Below, one piece after another: positions 52,218 through 60,879 of a DNA stretch of 64,000 bases. Under the pieces are notes generated by a model. It had not been told where the DNA came from and searched no databases. It saw nothing but the letters and a program-made list of their open reading frames with translations. Numbering within the stretch: position 1 is the first letter of the stretch; the number at the start of each line of letters is the position of its first letter. Made by a program: the position numbers and the translations under genes. The DNA comes from Asparagopsis taxiformis (lineage: Eukaryota > Rhodophyta > Florideophyceae > Bonnemaisoniales > Bonnemaisoniaceae). The stretch covers positions 35,294-99,293 of the forward strand of contig JALQPE010002171.1 of the NCBI GenBank assembly GCA_030407315.1, written 5' to 3'.

Positions 52218-54803
52218 ATGGAAGATGTGATAGGCCCGCAAATCGATGGAACGGAAGAAACTGAGAAAAGAAATGCGAGGCGTGTCGTCTCCACCACAAC
52301 GCTCGACGGAGAACATTGCAACAATGATATTCGGGCAGGTGACGCTATCACTCTGTTTCGGCCAAAAAGTAAGTCTGATGGGAGCACATTTGAAGAGTTA
52401 CTCCTCGTGAACAGATATCTGAAAAAGGGACGCTCTGAACATGCGACTTTTCTCATTTGCTCCACAAGGGGAGCAACTGGGCAGCTACATCGCGAACAAA
52501 TTCGGGTGAAAGACGTCCAGCTCATAGGAGCTCCAGACAAAAGGTCTAGATGGAACCCCGGCTCTAAACGTATGGATGCCTGCAGTGAGGGGAATATTTC
52601 AGATGGCAGGAAATATATCGTATACCGATTTCTGCTATATGCTGATGACTTCCAGCCGTTCACAAGCCGGAAAGGAAGTTTTGGTGGCTGCTATATGCTT
52701 CCATTAGGCATACAGCCAAGCAAGAGAGCAAGCTTCCACGCAGTCCGCGTTCTTGGATTCGTTCCCCCGGGAGTTTCAACAAATGTTGTAATTGAGAGAG
52801 TTGTACCCGACATTGTGAAGGGAAGTACAGACGGTTTTCCAGCGAAAGATGCAAATGGAGAAGACGTGGTCATATTCCTGGATCCTGTTGGATTTATCGG
52901 AGATTACCCAGCTGTTTCGCATACTCTGGATGTCCGTGGACACACCAGTAATACACCATGCCATAGCTGCATTTTCGAAAAGCAAGATATGAGCAGCAGT
53001 GGAGGTTCACGAAATGCATACACAGCATTGCTAAACAGTCAGATGAGTACGCATGCCCGAGGAATGCACCGAAACAAGCTTGTGAGGGAAGTCGCATCGC
53101 AAGATCAGCTCAAAGTTCTTGGACTAAGCCTAGATCCGATTGAGAATAAGGCACTCCATAATTTGAGTGAATCCCTTAATCGTGTGCGGAGAGGAGTTCC
53201 TACAAACGAAGAAGGAGTTCCAGTTGTTCCTTGTCAATTCGATCCATATCGCTCTGCTGTAGTTGCCCCAGACCATCTGCTCTCCGGACTGGCTCAAGAT
53301 GTGATGAATGCGACAATCACTGCAGCAACACCTGTAATTCGAAATGTTGCGGAAACAGTTCTACTGAATACCCTCCGAATGTTCTGTTTGAGTAGTCAGA
53401 GTCAGGTATTCGGGCAGAACTACCTATTATCGATGAACATGAGCGATATATTCGCTGTTCTCGTTGTAGCTCCCCAAGCATTTTATTCGGCATTTCGTAT
53501 CGTCATCGGGAACTCTTGGGACGGGTATGAAAAACTTGAACGTATTCTTCGTTTGCTGAAAAAGTTTCAAATGGTTGTTGCCAGCATTCGATTCATCCCA
53601 ACATGGTGGATAGATGGACTTGAGTCAACCAGGAGGTTCGAGGCCGAGAATGGCGGACGCCATGACCACATTCTAGCTCTTGTTTCAGACCATGTGAAAG
53701 AACTGCATGAGGCATGCAAGAAGGATCCTATTGCAATGAAACATCTGGACAAACCGAACTTGCATCGGTTGATAGAATTTTGCGTACATACATTACCAGC
53801 TTTTGGAGCTGCGAAACATGTGGAAGAGCTTTTATTCGAGACAATGCACCAGCTTCTTAAAAGAGGGGTTCGAAACTCGAACCATAAGAATGAACATCTG
53901 TCATCAATGGAGCTCATCATGGCCGATGACTGGCTCGCACGAATAGCCATCACGCTGGGTGCGGTAGGTCACAATACAAAACAATGGACGTCTGCCGATT
54001 GCAGACGCGTGTATTTTTCACTAGGAAAAGGAATTTCGGAGAGTCCACATGCGACAGAAGAGGCAGCAAAAAGATGCTTCTTAAGTCCTGTATTCCATCT
54101 CATATCAGAGAGGAGCAGTACTATGGTGAGCACCCACTGTCCAATCACGCGGTGGCGAGGGGAATCTGTTGAAGACGCGAAAAATGTTCCGGCAGAAGAA
54201 ACCGTCATGATGGCAAGGATACGTAAAGCTTCTGAAACTTTTCTCAGAACCAGACAGGTAAACGGGTCTCAACATGGCGAACGACTATGGTGGCTCACTG
54301 CTGCACAAAGAGTGCGCATTAGTCATGAGGGATCTGAGAGCGAATCGAGGTTAGGGCGTGCTGAACCTGGAAGCATCATTCAAGCAGTGTGCAAAGATGG
54401 ATGGTATGATGCTGGTATAGTAGTACCCGCCCATAGCAGGACGAGCATGGAGGAATTCACATGTTCTAGACGTGTCCTTTTCGTCACATTGTCCTCTTTT
54501 ATTGTGGTAGGGCAAGGAGAGGAGAAGAAGGCAAAGAAATGGAAACAGAAAACTCCATATGCTGTCTGCATTCCCTTGACATGCACTGGAGACGGTATGT
54601 ACCGGAAAGGTGGGAATGATACTATAGTTCACGTTGAAATGAACGACGGGGTCCGAGAAGTTTTGCACGTACATAACTGCGAGTCGGGAGTTTGTTCATA
54701 CGATAGACAAAGTGGCATTGTAGAGCACAATAGTGATATTCTTTCTGGTGGTGAAGTGAGCGTCTTAACTAGAGAAGATGGATACCCACCACGTTCAGCA
54801 TAG
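52218..54803 (+). CDS. CACTA/CMC-type DDE transposase core (Transposase_21-like), 861 residues
   Basis: The pattern follows the TNP2/Transposase_21 family. The first acidic site is LLYADDFQPFTS near residue 142, followed by CYMLPLGIQPSKR and the RVLGFVPPGV segment. The second Asp is in the GDYPA motif near 228, then G-x2-S-x3-PCHSC near 248, which forms the zinc-binding C-x2-C after the Asp as in CACTA transposases. A likely Glu region is EELLFETMHQLLKRG near 535. The C-terminal ~200 residues are probably a DNA-binding or accessory region. The start is the ATG at 52218, in frame with the upstream piece. I could not find CACTA-type terminal repeats with certainty; CACTACAAAAAGTAG at 49421 is the only terminus-like sequence. 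Confidence 0.78.
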   Translation: MEDVIGPQIDGTEETEKRNARRVVSTTTLDGEHCNNDIRAGDAITLFRPKSKSDGSTFEELLLVNRYLKKGRSEHATFLICSTRGATGQLHREQIRVKDVQLIGAPDKRSRWNPGSKRMDACSEGNISDGRKYIVYRFLLYADDFQPFTSRKGSFGGCYMLPLGIQPSKRASFHAVRVLGFVPPGVSTNVVIERVVPDIVKGSTDGFPAKDANGEDVVIFLDPVGFIGDYPAVSHTLDVRGHTSNTPCHSCIFEKQDMSSSGGSRNAYTALLNSQMSTHARGMHRNKLVREVASQDQLKVLGLSLDPIENKALHNLSESLNRVRRGVPTNEEGVPVVPCQFDPYRSAVVAPDHLLSGLAQDVMNATITAATPVIRNVAETVLLNTLRMFCLSSQSQVFGQNYLLSMNMSDIFAVLVVAPQAFYSAFRIVIGNSWDGYEKLERILRLLKKFQMVVASIRFIPTWWIDGLESTRRFEAENGGRHDHILALVSDHVKELHEACKKDPIAMKHLDKPNLHRLIEFCVHTLPAFGAAKHVEELLFETMHQLLKRGVRNSNHKNEHLSSMELIMADDWLARIAITLGAVGHNTKQWTSADCRRVYFSLGKGISESPHATEEAAKRCFLSPVFHLISERSSTMVSTHCPITRWRGESVEDAKNVPAEETVMMARIRKASETFLRTRQVNGSQHGERLWWLTAAQRVRISHEGSESESRLGRAEPGSIIQAVCKDGWYDAGIVVPAHSRTSMEEFTCSRRVLFVTLSSFIVVGQGEEKKAKKWKQKTPYAVCIPLTCTGDGMYRKGGNDTIVHVEMNDGVREVLHVHNCESGVCSYDRQSGIVEHNSDILSGGEVSVLTREDGYPPRSA

Positions 54804-55510
54804 AGTGTTCCAGCACAGTGTTTAGTACATCAGTAAACTTTCGTAATTCATTTAGCAGCAGTCCTGATCAAGTCTTCCAACAAATGCTATACAAAATTTG
54901 TACATGTCGTTTGAAGAATAGAGTTGGCTTTTGTTCCATGCGCACAAATAAAGTGTATTTTGCGAAGAGCGTACGCACTTACGTACGTATGACGCCATTG
55001 GTACTAGAGATGGAGCCGCGAGTTGCAGGACTCCTAGTTCCACAAAGTTGAGTTCGCATCATCCAATGGAGAGCCGGCACCTGGCCAATGAAGTGGAAAA
55101 TAATACCCGGTATAGTTTTTTGGCTCCAGTGACAAGTGGAGTATTGTGACTGATGGCTGTCTGCTGGCCAATGGGGAGCCGGCACCTGGCCAATGAAGTG
55201 GAAAATAATACCCGGTATAGTTTTTTGGCTCCAGTGACAAGTGGAGTACTATGATTCATGGCAATGGGATGGTTTTGGGAACGAAGGAATTGTGTGTGGG
55301 AAGTCCTTCGTCGAGGAATGACAGATGGCCGAATACAATTGGAGCGCGTGGAAGGTGAATCAATAACTGATATTTCACGTTTAGACGTGTAGGGAGATCG
55401 TTTCCCGCCAAATACCACCTTGAAAGAGGAATATCTCTTGATCGTGTAGTCGGAGAGAAAAGGTATCTTTGTTATCCTGAACGGCTTCTCTACGCGTCCA
55501 AATCTTTGCA
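54804..55510. other. Spacer between transposase and ParB-like gene, with a duplicated 105-bp repeat
   Basis: No gene is supported. It contains the tandem repeat listed separately and about 250 bp of leader before the ParB-like ATG. Confidence 0.6.
55063..55262. repeat. Two-copy 105-bp tandem repeat with CCAAT and ATACCCGGTAT palindrome
   Basis: Copies begin at CCAATGG 55063 and 55168. Each holds GGCACCTGGCCAATGAAGTGG, then AATAATACCCGGTATAG and a T-run. The central ATACCCGGTAT is nearly a perfect palindrome and recurs as ATACCGGGTAT in the repeat at 59.35-59.64 kb, on the other side of the ParB-like/dioxygenase genes. Confidence 0.85.
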
Positions 55511-57634
55511 ATGGCCGGAAGCGACACTGAGCGCGCTGCGGAACCAAAGGATACCGTCGAAAGCGTTGCAGAGAGACTTGCAACGACGGTAGGCGGTGAT
55601 AAAACACCCTCCGGAGGTTCTGCTGATGGAGGGGCTCCGTCTGCAGCGGGAAGGGAGACGGCAGATAGCCAGACACCCATTCAGGGAGCAGACGCTGCCA
55701 TGATAGAGGCAGCAAAAACCCTTGGTGATATATCACCATCTGGGAAAAACACTCTACGCTTTCCATCTACTCCTGGGACGGTGAAATCGAAAAACAGGGA
55801 GAGGTCTAACGTCCGTGAAGGCGAGGGGAGTCCTGCTGGCATGGAAGCATCAGAAGAGTCTGTGATGGGGATTGACATCAACATTGTCGAATGCAGGACT
55901 GAACCTAAAATGATCAATCCGCTAGATGTTGCCAAACCGGAATCAACTTCTCGTCTTGTGCAGGAGGCCAGAGTGCGCGATCTGGTCAGCAAAATATCTA
56001 CCGAGGGGTTTCTGGAAACTGGCACCCGAATGACCATCTGTGAAACAATGGGGTCAGACGGACGGAAGAAACTGCAGTGCATTGATGGAGGTCATCGTAT
56101 CAGCGCTTTGCAGTCGATTGTGGAAAACAAACCGACAGTTGCTGATCGATGGAGACTGAGGAGCATTAGCGTTGACTTCATCCGACCACCTGGAACCCGT
56201 GAAATGTTTCATCCTCTTGAAGTGATGCGAATATCGCAGAAGCTGAACGAAAAGACTCATGACGTGATAGAAGTTTCTATTGCTGACCACGTCTGTACGG
56301 TCATGAAGTTCATGATGATGAAGGGCTTGATGAAGGCGAAGGTAAATCTGTGCACAAAAGTTGTAGTGGAGAACAAGGTCATTCCAGGTTGTCAGGAAGG
56401 AATTATGATGAAGTACGTTTCGATTGCGCAGGGCTTCGGAGACGTAAATAAACCGGCGTTCGAACATTGGTCAGCTATCCCAAGTCGATTTGCAACTGAA
56501 ACTAGTCCGCCAGACTCGAAGAATATGCAGGGATGCACTGTGGACGTCCTATTCGCTTCTGCGTTTCAAAAAGCTTCTGTGGACACCAAACTTGTCATTC
56601 TAGAGCTCACTGCAATGTGGACGATGTGGAAACGTAGGAAAGGAGATGGTGGTATAAGTCTAAAAACATGCGCGCAAAAGTGGTGCTACAGCATGTGTGA
56701 AATATATGACATACATGAGAAAGCTGTACGGAAAGAAAACTCCTGGTATTCCTCACCTCATCCATGTTTCAGGAAGTTACATGAAGCACCGGAGCCAGGT
56801 GGACGAACACGAAAAACCATACGATATCGCATTTTGACTGTCCTCAAAGATTTCTATCCTTCCGACGCACCAACTGGGAGAGGTATACGTGCAGCATTGA
56901 CGCGGTCTATGATGAAAGAAATCCGTTATGTGGTTTTCAACGGCCCAATTCTATCGGATGACTCTCTCGACCATTCCGTCGCGCCTGAAATAGATGTGCA
57001 GGAAAGGCGGACTAGGCGAAAATCCTTGGAAGGGAATACTGCACCTCGACCACGACAAGAATCCACATCGTATGGTGATACTTCAAATGCTGCCATTGAT
57101 CGCTCGGATGTGGTACAGAGTCCAAATGTACTTACCCAACAGCAGACACAGGGCAGTCTGGAAATATCGGATCGTGTTAACGCTGAGGTCGGTGCTGCAA
57201 CACAGGTTGGTGAAGAGGCGACAGGGAAAGCGGCAGATTCCGAAAGCGCAAAGAAGGTTACAACGGACGGCGCAGTGCCTACTGCGCCTACCGAGAACAA
57301 TTCTTCGAAACCTGGAGATTGTGAAGTTGGGGATGTGTTGCAGAAGAACGTAGGAACTCAAGAGCTTGAACCAACTGGTGCAAATCGAGGAAGAAATGAC
57401 CACGGTGATGAAAATGACCTGCAACACCCACCTAGCCCAGTGGCAGCCGGAAGTGCCACGCTCAGACCAGAGCAGGGTGGAAAGTCGCCGGCGAATATGT
57501 CAGTTGGTCATCCAAGAACTGGTCGAGATGGTGAAGGAGGTCCTGAATCTAGGAAGAGCGATGGGTCTGGAACGAAAGATGTCCGCGAAGAATGTCCCGA
57601 AAATTCTCTGGAAGGACAACGGAGGACCCGATGA
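55511..57634 (+). CDS. ParB-like (ParB/sulfiredoxin-fold) protein, 707 residues
   Basis: Residues 1-120 are low-complexity. From about 128 comes a ParB N-terminal-like region: INPLDV, a helix VRDLVSKISTEGF, then IDGGHRISALQSI near residue 191, followed by ISVDFIRPPGT. DGxHR followed by an Ala-Leu helix is the hallmark of the ParB/Srx fold, used for nucleotide binding or nuclease activity. Residues 240-470 look globular and helical, and 480-707 are rich in Gly, Ser, Glu and Pro and probably disordered. The ATG sits in a Kozak-like context (GCAATGG). It overlaps, in another frame, a coding stretch leading toward the dioxygenase-like gene. The CMC transposase lies 0.7 kb upstream on the same strand. 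A truncated relative lies at 60064. A role in DNA binding or modification is inference. Confidence 0.7.
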   Translation: MAGSDTERAAEPKDTVESVAERLATTVGGDKTPSGGSADGGAPSAAGRETADSQTPIQGADAAMIEAAKTLGDISPSGKNTLRFPSTPGTVKSKNRERSNVREGEGSPAGMEASEESVMGIDINIVECRTEPKMINPLDVAKPESTSRLVQEARVRDLVSKISTEGFLETGTRMTICETMGSDGRKKLQCIDGGHRISALQSIVENKPTVADRWRLRSISVDFIRPPGTREMFHPLEVMRISQKLNEKTHDVIEVSIADHVCTVMKFMMMKGLMKAKVNLCTKVVVENKVIPGCQEGIMMKYVSIAQGFGDVNKPAFEHWSAIPSRFATETSPPDSKNMQGCTVDVLFASAFQKASVDTKLVILELTAMWTMWKRRKGDGGISLKTCAQKWCYSMCEIYDIHEKAVRKENSWYSSPHPCFRKLHEAPEPGGRTRKTIRYRILTVLKDFYPSDAPTGRGIRAALTRSMMKEIRYVVFNGPILSDDSLDHSVAPEIDVQERRTRRKSLEGNTAPRPRQESTSYGDTSNAAIDRSDVVQSPNVLTQQQTQGSLEISDRVNAEVGAATQVGEEATGKAADSESAKKVTTDGAVPTAPTENNSSKPGDCEVGDVLQKNVGTQELEPTGANRGRNDHGDENDLQHPPSPVAAGSATLRPEQGGKSPANMSVGHPRTGRDGEGGPESRKSDGSGTKDVREECPENSLEGQRRTR

Positions 57635-57876
57635 AAGGTGTACGAAATCAGGGTGATGGCACTGGAGACGCTATGTTATCTACAGCGGATGTCGGCCTAC
57701 CTGTTTTACCTGAGCTGGAGGACACGGAAACACCTGTTACCAGTTCTACGCCTAGGAAGTTGATGAAAGCCAAGCACAGCAGTGGTTTCGTGCCCTTAAA
57801 GGCAAAGCCGAGGAATACGGAGACGCCGCCAATGATTCTACGATCCAAACGGAAATTGGTGGATGTCACCCCTTAA
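57592..57876 (+). CDS. Linker frame between ParB-like and dioxygenase-like parts
   Basis: This is a frame of 94 codons, overlapping the end of the ParB-like gene in the +2 frame and in the same frame as the dioxygenase-like part, from which it is separated by one TAA (57874-57876). Translation is low-complexity and basic (TPRKLMKAKHSSGFVPLK, RSKRKLVDVTP). Continuity in style across the TAA (KRKLVDVTP, then EVIDLVGED) suggests that this is the N-terminal part of the dioxygenase protein, or a linker of a single ParB-dioxygenase fusion now broken by a frameshift and a stop. A small intron is an alternative. Confidence 0.4.
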   Translation: MSRKFSGRTTEDPMKGVRNQGDGTGDAMLSTADVGLPVLPELEDTETPVTSSTPRKLMKAKHSSGFVPLKAKPRNTETPPMILRSKRKLVDVTP

Positions 57877-57936
57877 GAGGTTATTGACCTGGTGGGAGAG
57901 GATACCAGCAGGCCGCGGCAGAAGAAGAAGCAAAAG

Positions 57937-59034
57937 ATGCGTGAAAACGCAAATTTGCAATCCGGCAAAGACGCTGCAGTCCACGCGGTTCAAGGAGGTC
58001 AGTATTCGGACAGGCAACAAAATGATGTCCCTGACAAAGATGTGGAGGAAGGTATAGAAGCGAAACTGCCTGTTATCATTCATCCCGACAGTCGAATGAA
58101 ATACTATTTGAATGGGAAACTGGTCGATACGCTTCGAGCCGAGGTCGCTGAAGCAGCAGCGAGTGCCTATTCAGCACAAAATGTTTCCGCTGAGTTTCTC
58201 TCGAGGGCTTATTTCCGAGAGAAACGAAATGAAATAGACTTGGTTGGGTTTACAATTCTGGACGGAATATTCAAGTCTTCTACTACTGCAGATGCCATCC
58301 ACGAACTGCTCCTTCATTTTTCTGCGTTGTTTGAGGAACGTCTCGAGGATGCCAAGAAGAACTCTGAATCCGGTGACACCCGCAGAGATCCGGACTGGAC
58401 ACCGTGGTGCATGACTAAGATGGATGGGAAAAACTCTGATGAAGAAGGTGAGAAGGGCAGAGGAGTCTTTATAACAAAGCGGAAGAGCTTATGTGATGAC
58501 CTCGAGGATAACAATAATAATCTCTATCGGAAGAAGATGATTGTTGAGCTCGGTCTAGGTATTTGTGCAGAAGGTTTGGAATCGAGGACTAGTGGGAAGG
58601 ACCCGATGGCCTTCCCCAGCACTGGAACTACTTTAGTGCTGACTGGAGCGCGGACTAAACCTCGTGCTGGACATACAGACTATGAAGTGGGAATCGATGA
58701 AGTTAACAGTCCCCCTTCTCCGCCATCCTACTTCATGATGTCAAGAGGCGCAGATGGATTCGGCCTCGTGCTTGCACCCTACAGTCATGTCTGTTTATCC
58801 CATCCCAACAGAGAGTTATACAGAGTTCCAATGAAGAGGTGTGAAGTACCACCATATTCTGTTCTTGTCTGCCGAGGGGATGTTTATCACCACGAGGAAG
58901 GCTTTGAGAGCGATAAGGGTCTTCAATACAAGTTCCCGATCCGATCTCACATATTCCTCAAAACTGAGCAGCATCAAAGTGAAGAAGGAGAATATGTCGT
59001 TGGACATTGGGAGGGCAATTCGAAATTGAAGTGA
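57937..59034 (+). CDS. 2-oxoglutarate/Fe(II) dioxygenase-like protein, about 365 residues
   Basis: The frame is open from 57877, and the first ATG is at 57937. The C-terminal half has the double-stranded beta-helix signature. The metal ligands His-x-Asp are in AGHTDYEVG near residue 248, a distal His is in CRGDVYHHEEGF near 315, and a 2-oxoglutarate-binding Arg is in PIRSHIFLK near 337. The order and spacing fit the family, and the RGDxxH...RxH pattern is typical of dioxygenase-like proteins of protists and algae. The substrate is unknown. The N-terminal 60 residues are low-complexity. Its place directly after a ParB-like gene and near a transposase recalls TET/JBP-type dioxygenases linked with ParB domains in phage and with transposons in fungi (known examples), but a TET/JBP assignment is not shown here. 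Confidence 0.68.
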   Translation: MRENANLQSGKDAAVHAVQGGQYSDRQQNDVPDKDVEEGIEAKLPVIIHPDSRMKYYLNGKLVDTLRAEVAEAAASAYSAQNVSAEFLSRAYFREKRNEIDLVGFTILDGIFKSSTTADAIHELLLHFSALFEERLEDAKKNSESGDTRRDPDWTPWCMTKMDGKNSDEEGEKGRGVFITKRKSLCDDLEDNNNNLYRKKMIVELGLGICAEGLESRTSGKDPMAFPSTGTTLVLTGARTKPRAGHTDYEVGIDEVNSPPSPPSYFMMSRGADGFGLVLAPYSHVCLSHPNRELYRVPMKRCEVPPYSVLVCRGDVYHHEEGFESDKGLQYKFPIRSHIFLKTEQHQSEEGEYVVGHWEGNSKLK

Positions 59035-59346
59035 TGAAGGGCATCTGTCCAGCCGTGTTGAAGCCTTAGTTGGGTATGAATCCGTAGAGTAATAAACACA
59101 ATTCCAATAGAACATGATAAAAGAGATACTGCATGGATTCGTTATATAGTCAGATCAATTTCACAAATGTAACAAACACCACATGCAGAAAGCTATTCTC
59201 CACAGAAAGCTCTACCTACAGGAGCTGCAAATTCTAAACCTCTTCAGTAGATGCAAGAAACGATAGCAGATAGTAAAACCTGGTATTATATTACATCGTT
59301 TACTATCCCCGGTAAAATTTTCAGTTCCTGAGAACAGTAGGAGTCT
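59035..59346. other. 3' flank of the dioxygenase-like gene
   Basis: No gene is supported. AATAAA at 59091-59096, about 60 bp after the stop, could be a polyadenylation signal. Confidence 0.45.
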
Positions 59347-59640
59347 GGCCGGGTATAAAGTTGGGTTGGTGTAGACCAAGTGCACCAACCCCATTGCCCG
59401 GGGGTAGTCCGTTTAACCTCAGCCAATGGCGTTGGTGCACCTGGCTTTTGGGAGGCCAAAATAATACCGGGTATTATTTTGGGTCGGTATAGACCAAGTG
59501 CACCAACCCCATTGGCCGAGGTTGTCCAGACTACCACCGGCCAATGGCGTTGGTGCACCTGGCTTTTGGGAGGCCAAAATAATACCGGGTATTATTCCTA
59601 GCTTCTCAAGCCAGGTGCAGTGCACTCATTGGCCGAAGCC
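59347..59640. repeat. 118-bp tandem repeat with inverted arms, CCAAT and ATACCGGGTAT
   Basis: AGACCAAGTGCACCAACC starts at 59373 and again at 59491. Within each unit the arm CAAGTGCACCAACCCCATTG is answered by the inverted CCAATGGCGTTGGTGCACC, so each unit can fold into a long hairpin. AATAATACCGGGTATTATT follows. The palindrome and the CCAAT motif are shared with the repeat at 55063-55262. Confidence 0.85.
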
Positions 59641-60063
59641 CACTTATTCGTGGTTCATGTTGAATACAGACGCATTTGGTATGTACGCATCAGCTCCACG
59701 AGTTGGTGCAAAATGCTGGGAAGTATGTGACTTCAGCATTATGTAGTTATTACTTGAGTGGTTTTGGGGTAATCACCATGACCAACTCGTACCTGTTCAG
59801 CCACTTTGAGTATGAACTCGTCGTATAGCGATTGTATTTGGCCGCAGAAATTAACTGAATTTCGAGTATTACTCTTGATCTGAGTCAAGTGGTCTAGAAA
59901 TAAACAAAGAATTGAAATCAGAGTTGAAACGGATTGTTCACGTTTGATCCTTTATCAGGCTGCAGTAGCGAAATAAATCTATCTTAATCGTCTCTGTATC
60001 GTCGTTATCGGGGTCGTACACTCAATCAAGCTTCTCTCCATTCCTGCTTTCCCTCATCCTTCA
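59641..60063. other. Leader region of the second ParB-like gene
   Basis: No gene is supported. The region just before the ATG turns pyrimidine-rich (CTTCTCTCCATTCCTGCTTTCCC). Confidence 0.4.
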
Positions 60064-60537
60064 ATGGCTCCTCGCACTCGCTCCAAACCCTCTGCCCCCG
60101 CCCCTGCTCGCGCTTCGACTCGCGGTCGGGCCTCCGCTCGCTCTCGCGCCCCTTCTCGCAGCCCTGGTCACGATAACTCTGTCACCGCCGAGGTTCAGTT
60201 GCCAGACTGTCCCAAAGCTGACCACAGGCTGTATCCCTTGGATTTGCACAGACCTCCCCTATTCTCTCGTCATATTAGGGAAGGGAGAGTGCTTGAGCTG
60301 GAGGAGAAGTTCCTGAGGGAAGGATTCACCTCCTCAATCTCCCGAATCCTTGCCTGCAAAATGCTCCTTCCTAGTGAAGGCAGCACAACCTCCACCCTTC
60401 AAACGTTCTACATCGATGGTGGCCATCGCATTGCGGCTCTCCAGAAGTGCATTCGTGAAGACCCGGAAGGGCAACATCCGTATGCTGCTTCATTCAGGAA
60501 CATCGATGTGGATTTGATTAGGCACCCAGGGACAGAA
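60064..60537 (+). pseudogene. Truncated ParB-like gene
   Basis: It starts with a basic, Arg/Ser/Ala-rich region of ~50 residues (STRGRASARSRAPSRS). The same fold as in the gene at 55511 then follows: VLELEEKFLREGFTSSI, FYIDGGHRIAALQKCI near residue 117, and VDLIRHPGTED. Similarity to the other gene stops right after HPGT, where GGACGTCC-rich repeat sequence begins. The frame runs on to 60669 only by chance through the repeat. The protein has thus lost everything after the ParB-like core. The ATG has good context (TTCAATGG). It appears to be a second member of the same family, not a duplicate of the neighbouring gene, because the N-termini differ. Confidence 0.68.
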
Positions 60538-60875
60538 GACGTCTGTGTCTCGGAAATGGACGCGGGACGTCCCACAACCTCTAGTACACCTAGTATTACT
60601 AGGCGGACGTCCATGTTCTCCAGTATTTTTGGATGTCCGCCTAGAAACGGACGTCCAGTCGTCATCTAGCGTCGTAGTATTACTAGGGCGACATTCATTG
60701 TTTCTAGTACCACGGATGTCCCCCTCGGGATGGACTTCCGCATGTCTATGTCCACCTAGGACGGGCGCGCGGTTCAGAAATTCAAAAATTTCGACCCAGA
60801 AATTTCTGCCGCCGTGCTCGACATGGATGTCCGCATCCATCACGGCGACCACTCTATTTTCCTTGTCGGTCGACT
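60538..60875. repeat. GGACGTCC/GGATGTCC-rich sequence
   Basis: The palindrome GGACGTCC occurs three times in 60538-60660 (GGGACGTCCC, GCGGACGTCCAT, ACGGACGTCCAG), with GGATGTCC variants and TAGTATTACTAG in between. The same GGACGTCCAT recurs in each unit of the tandem repeat at 62.2-63.6 kb, so the two regions are probably related. Confidence 0.7.
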
Positions 60876-60879
60876 CCAA

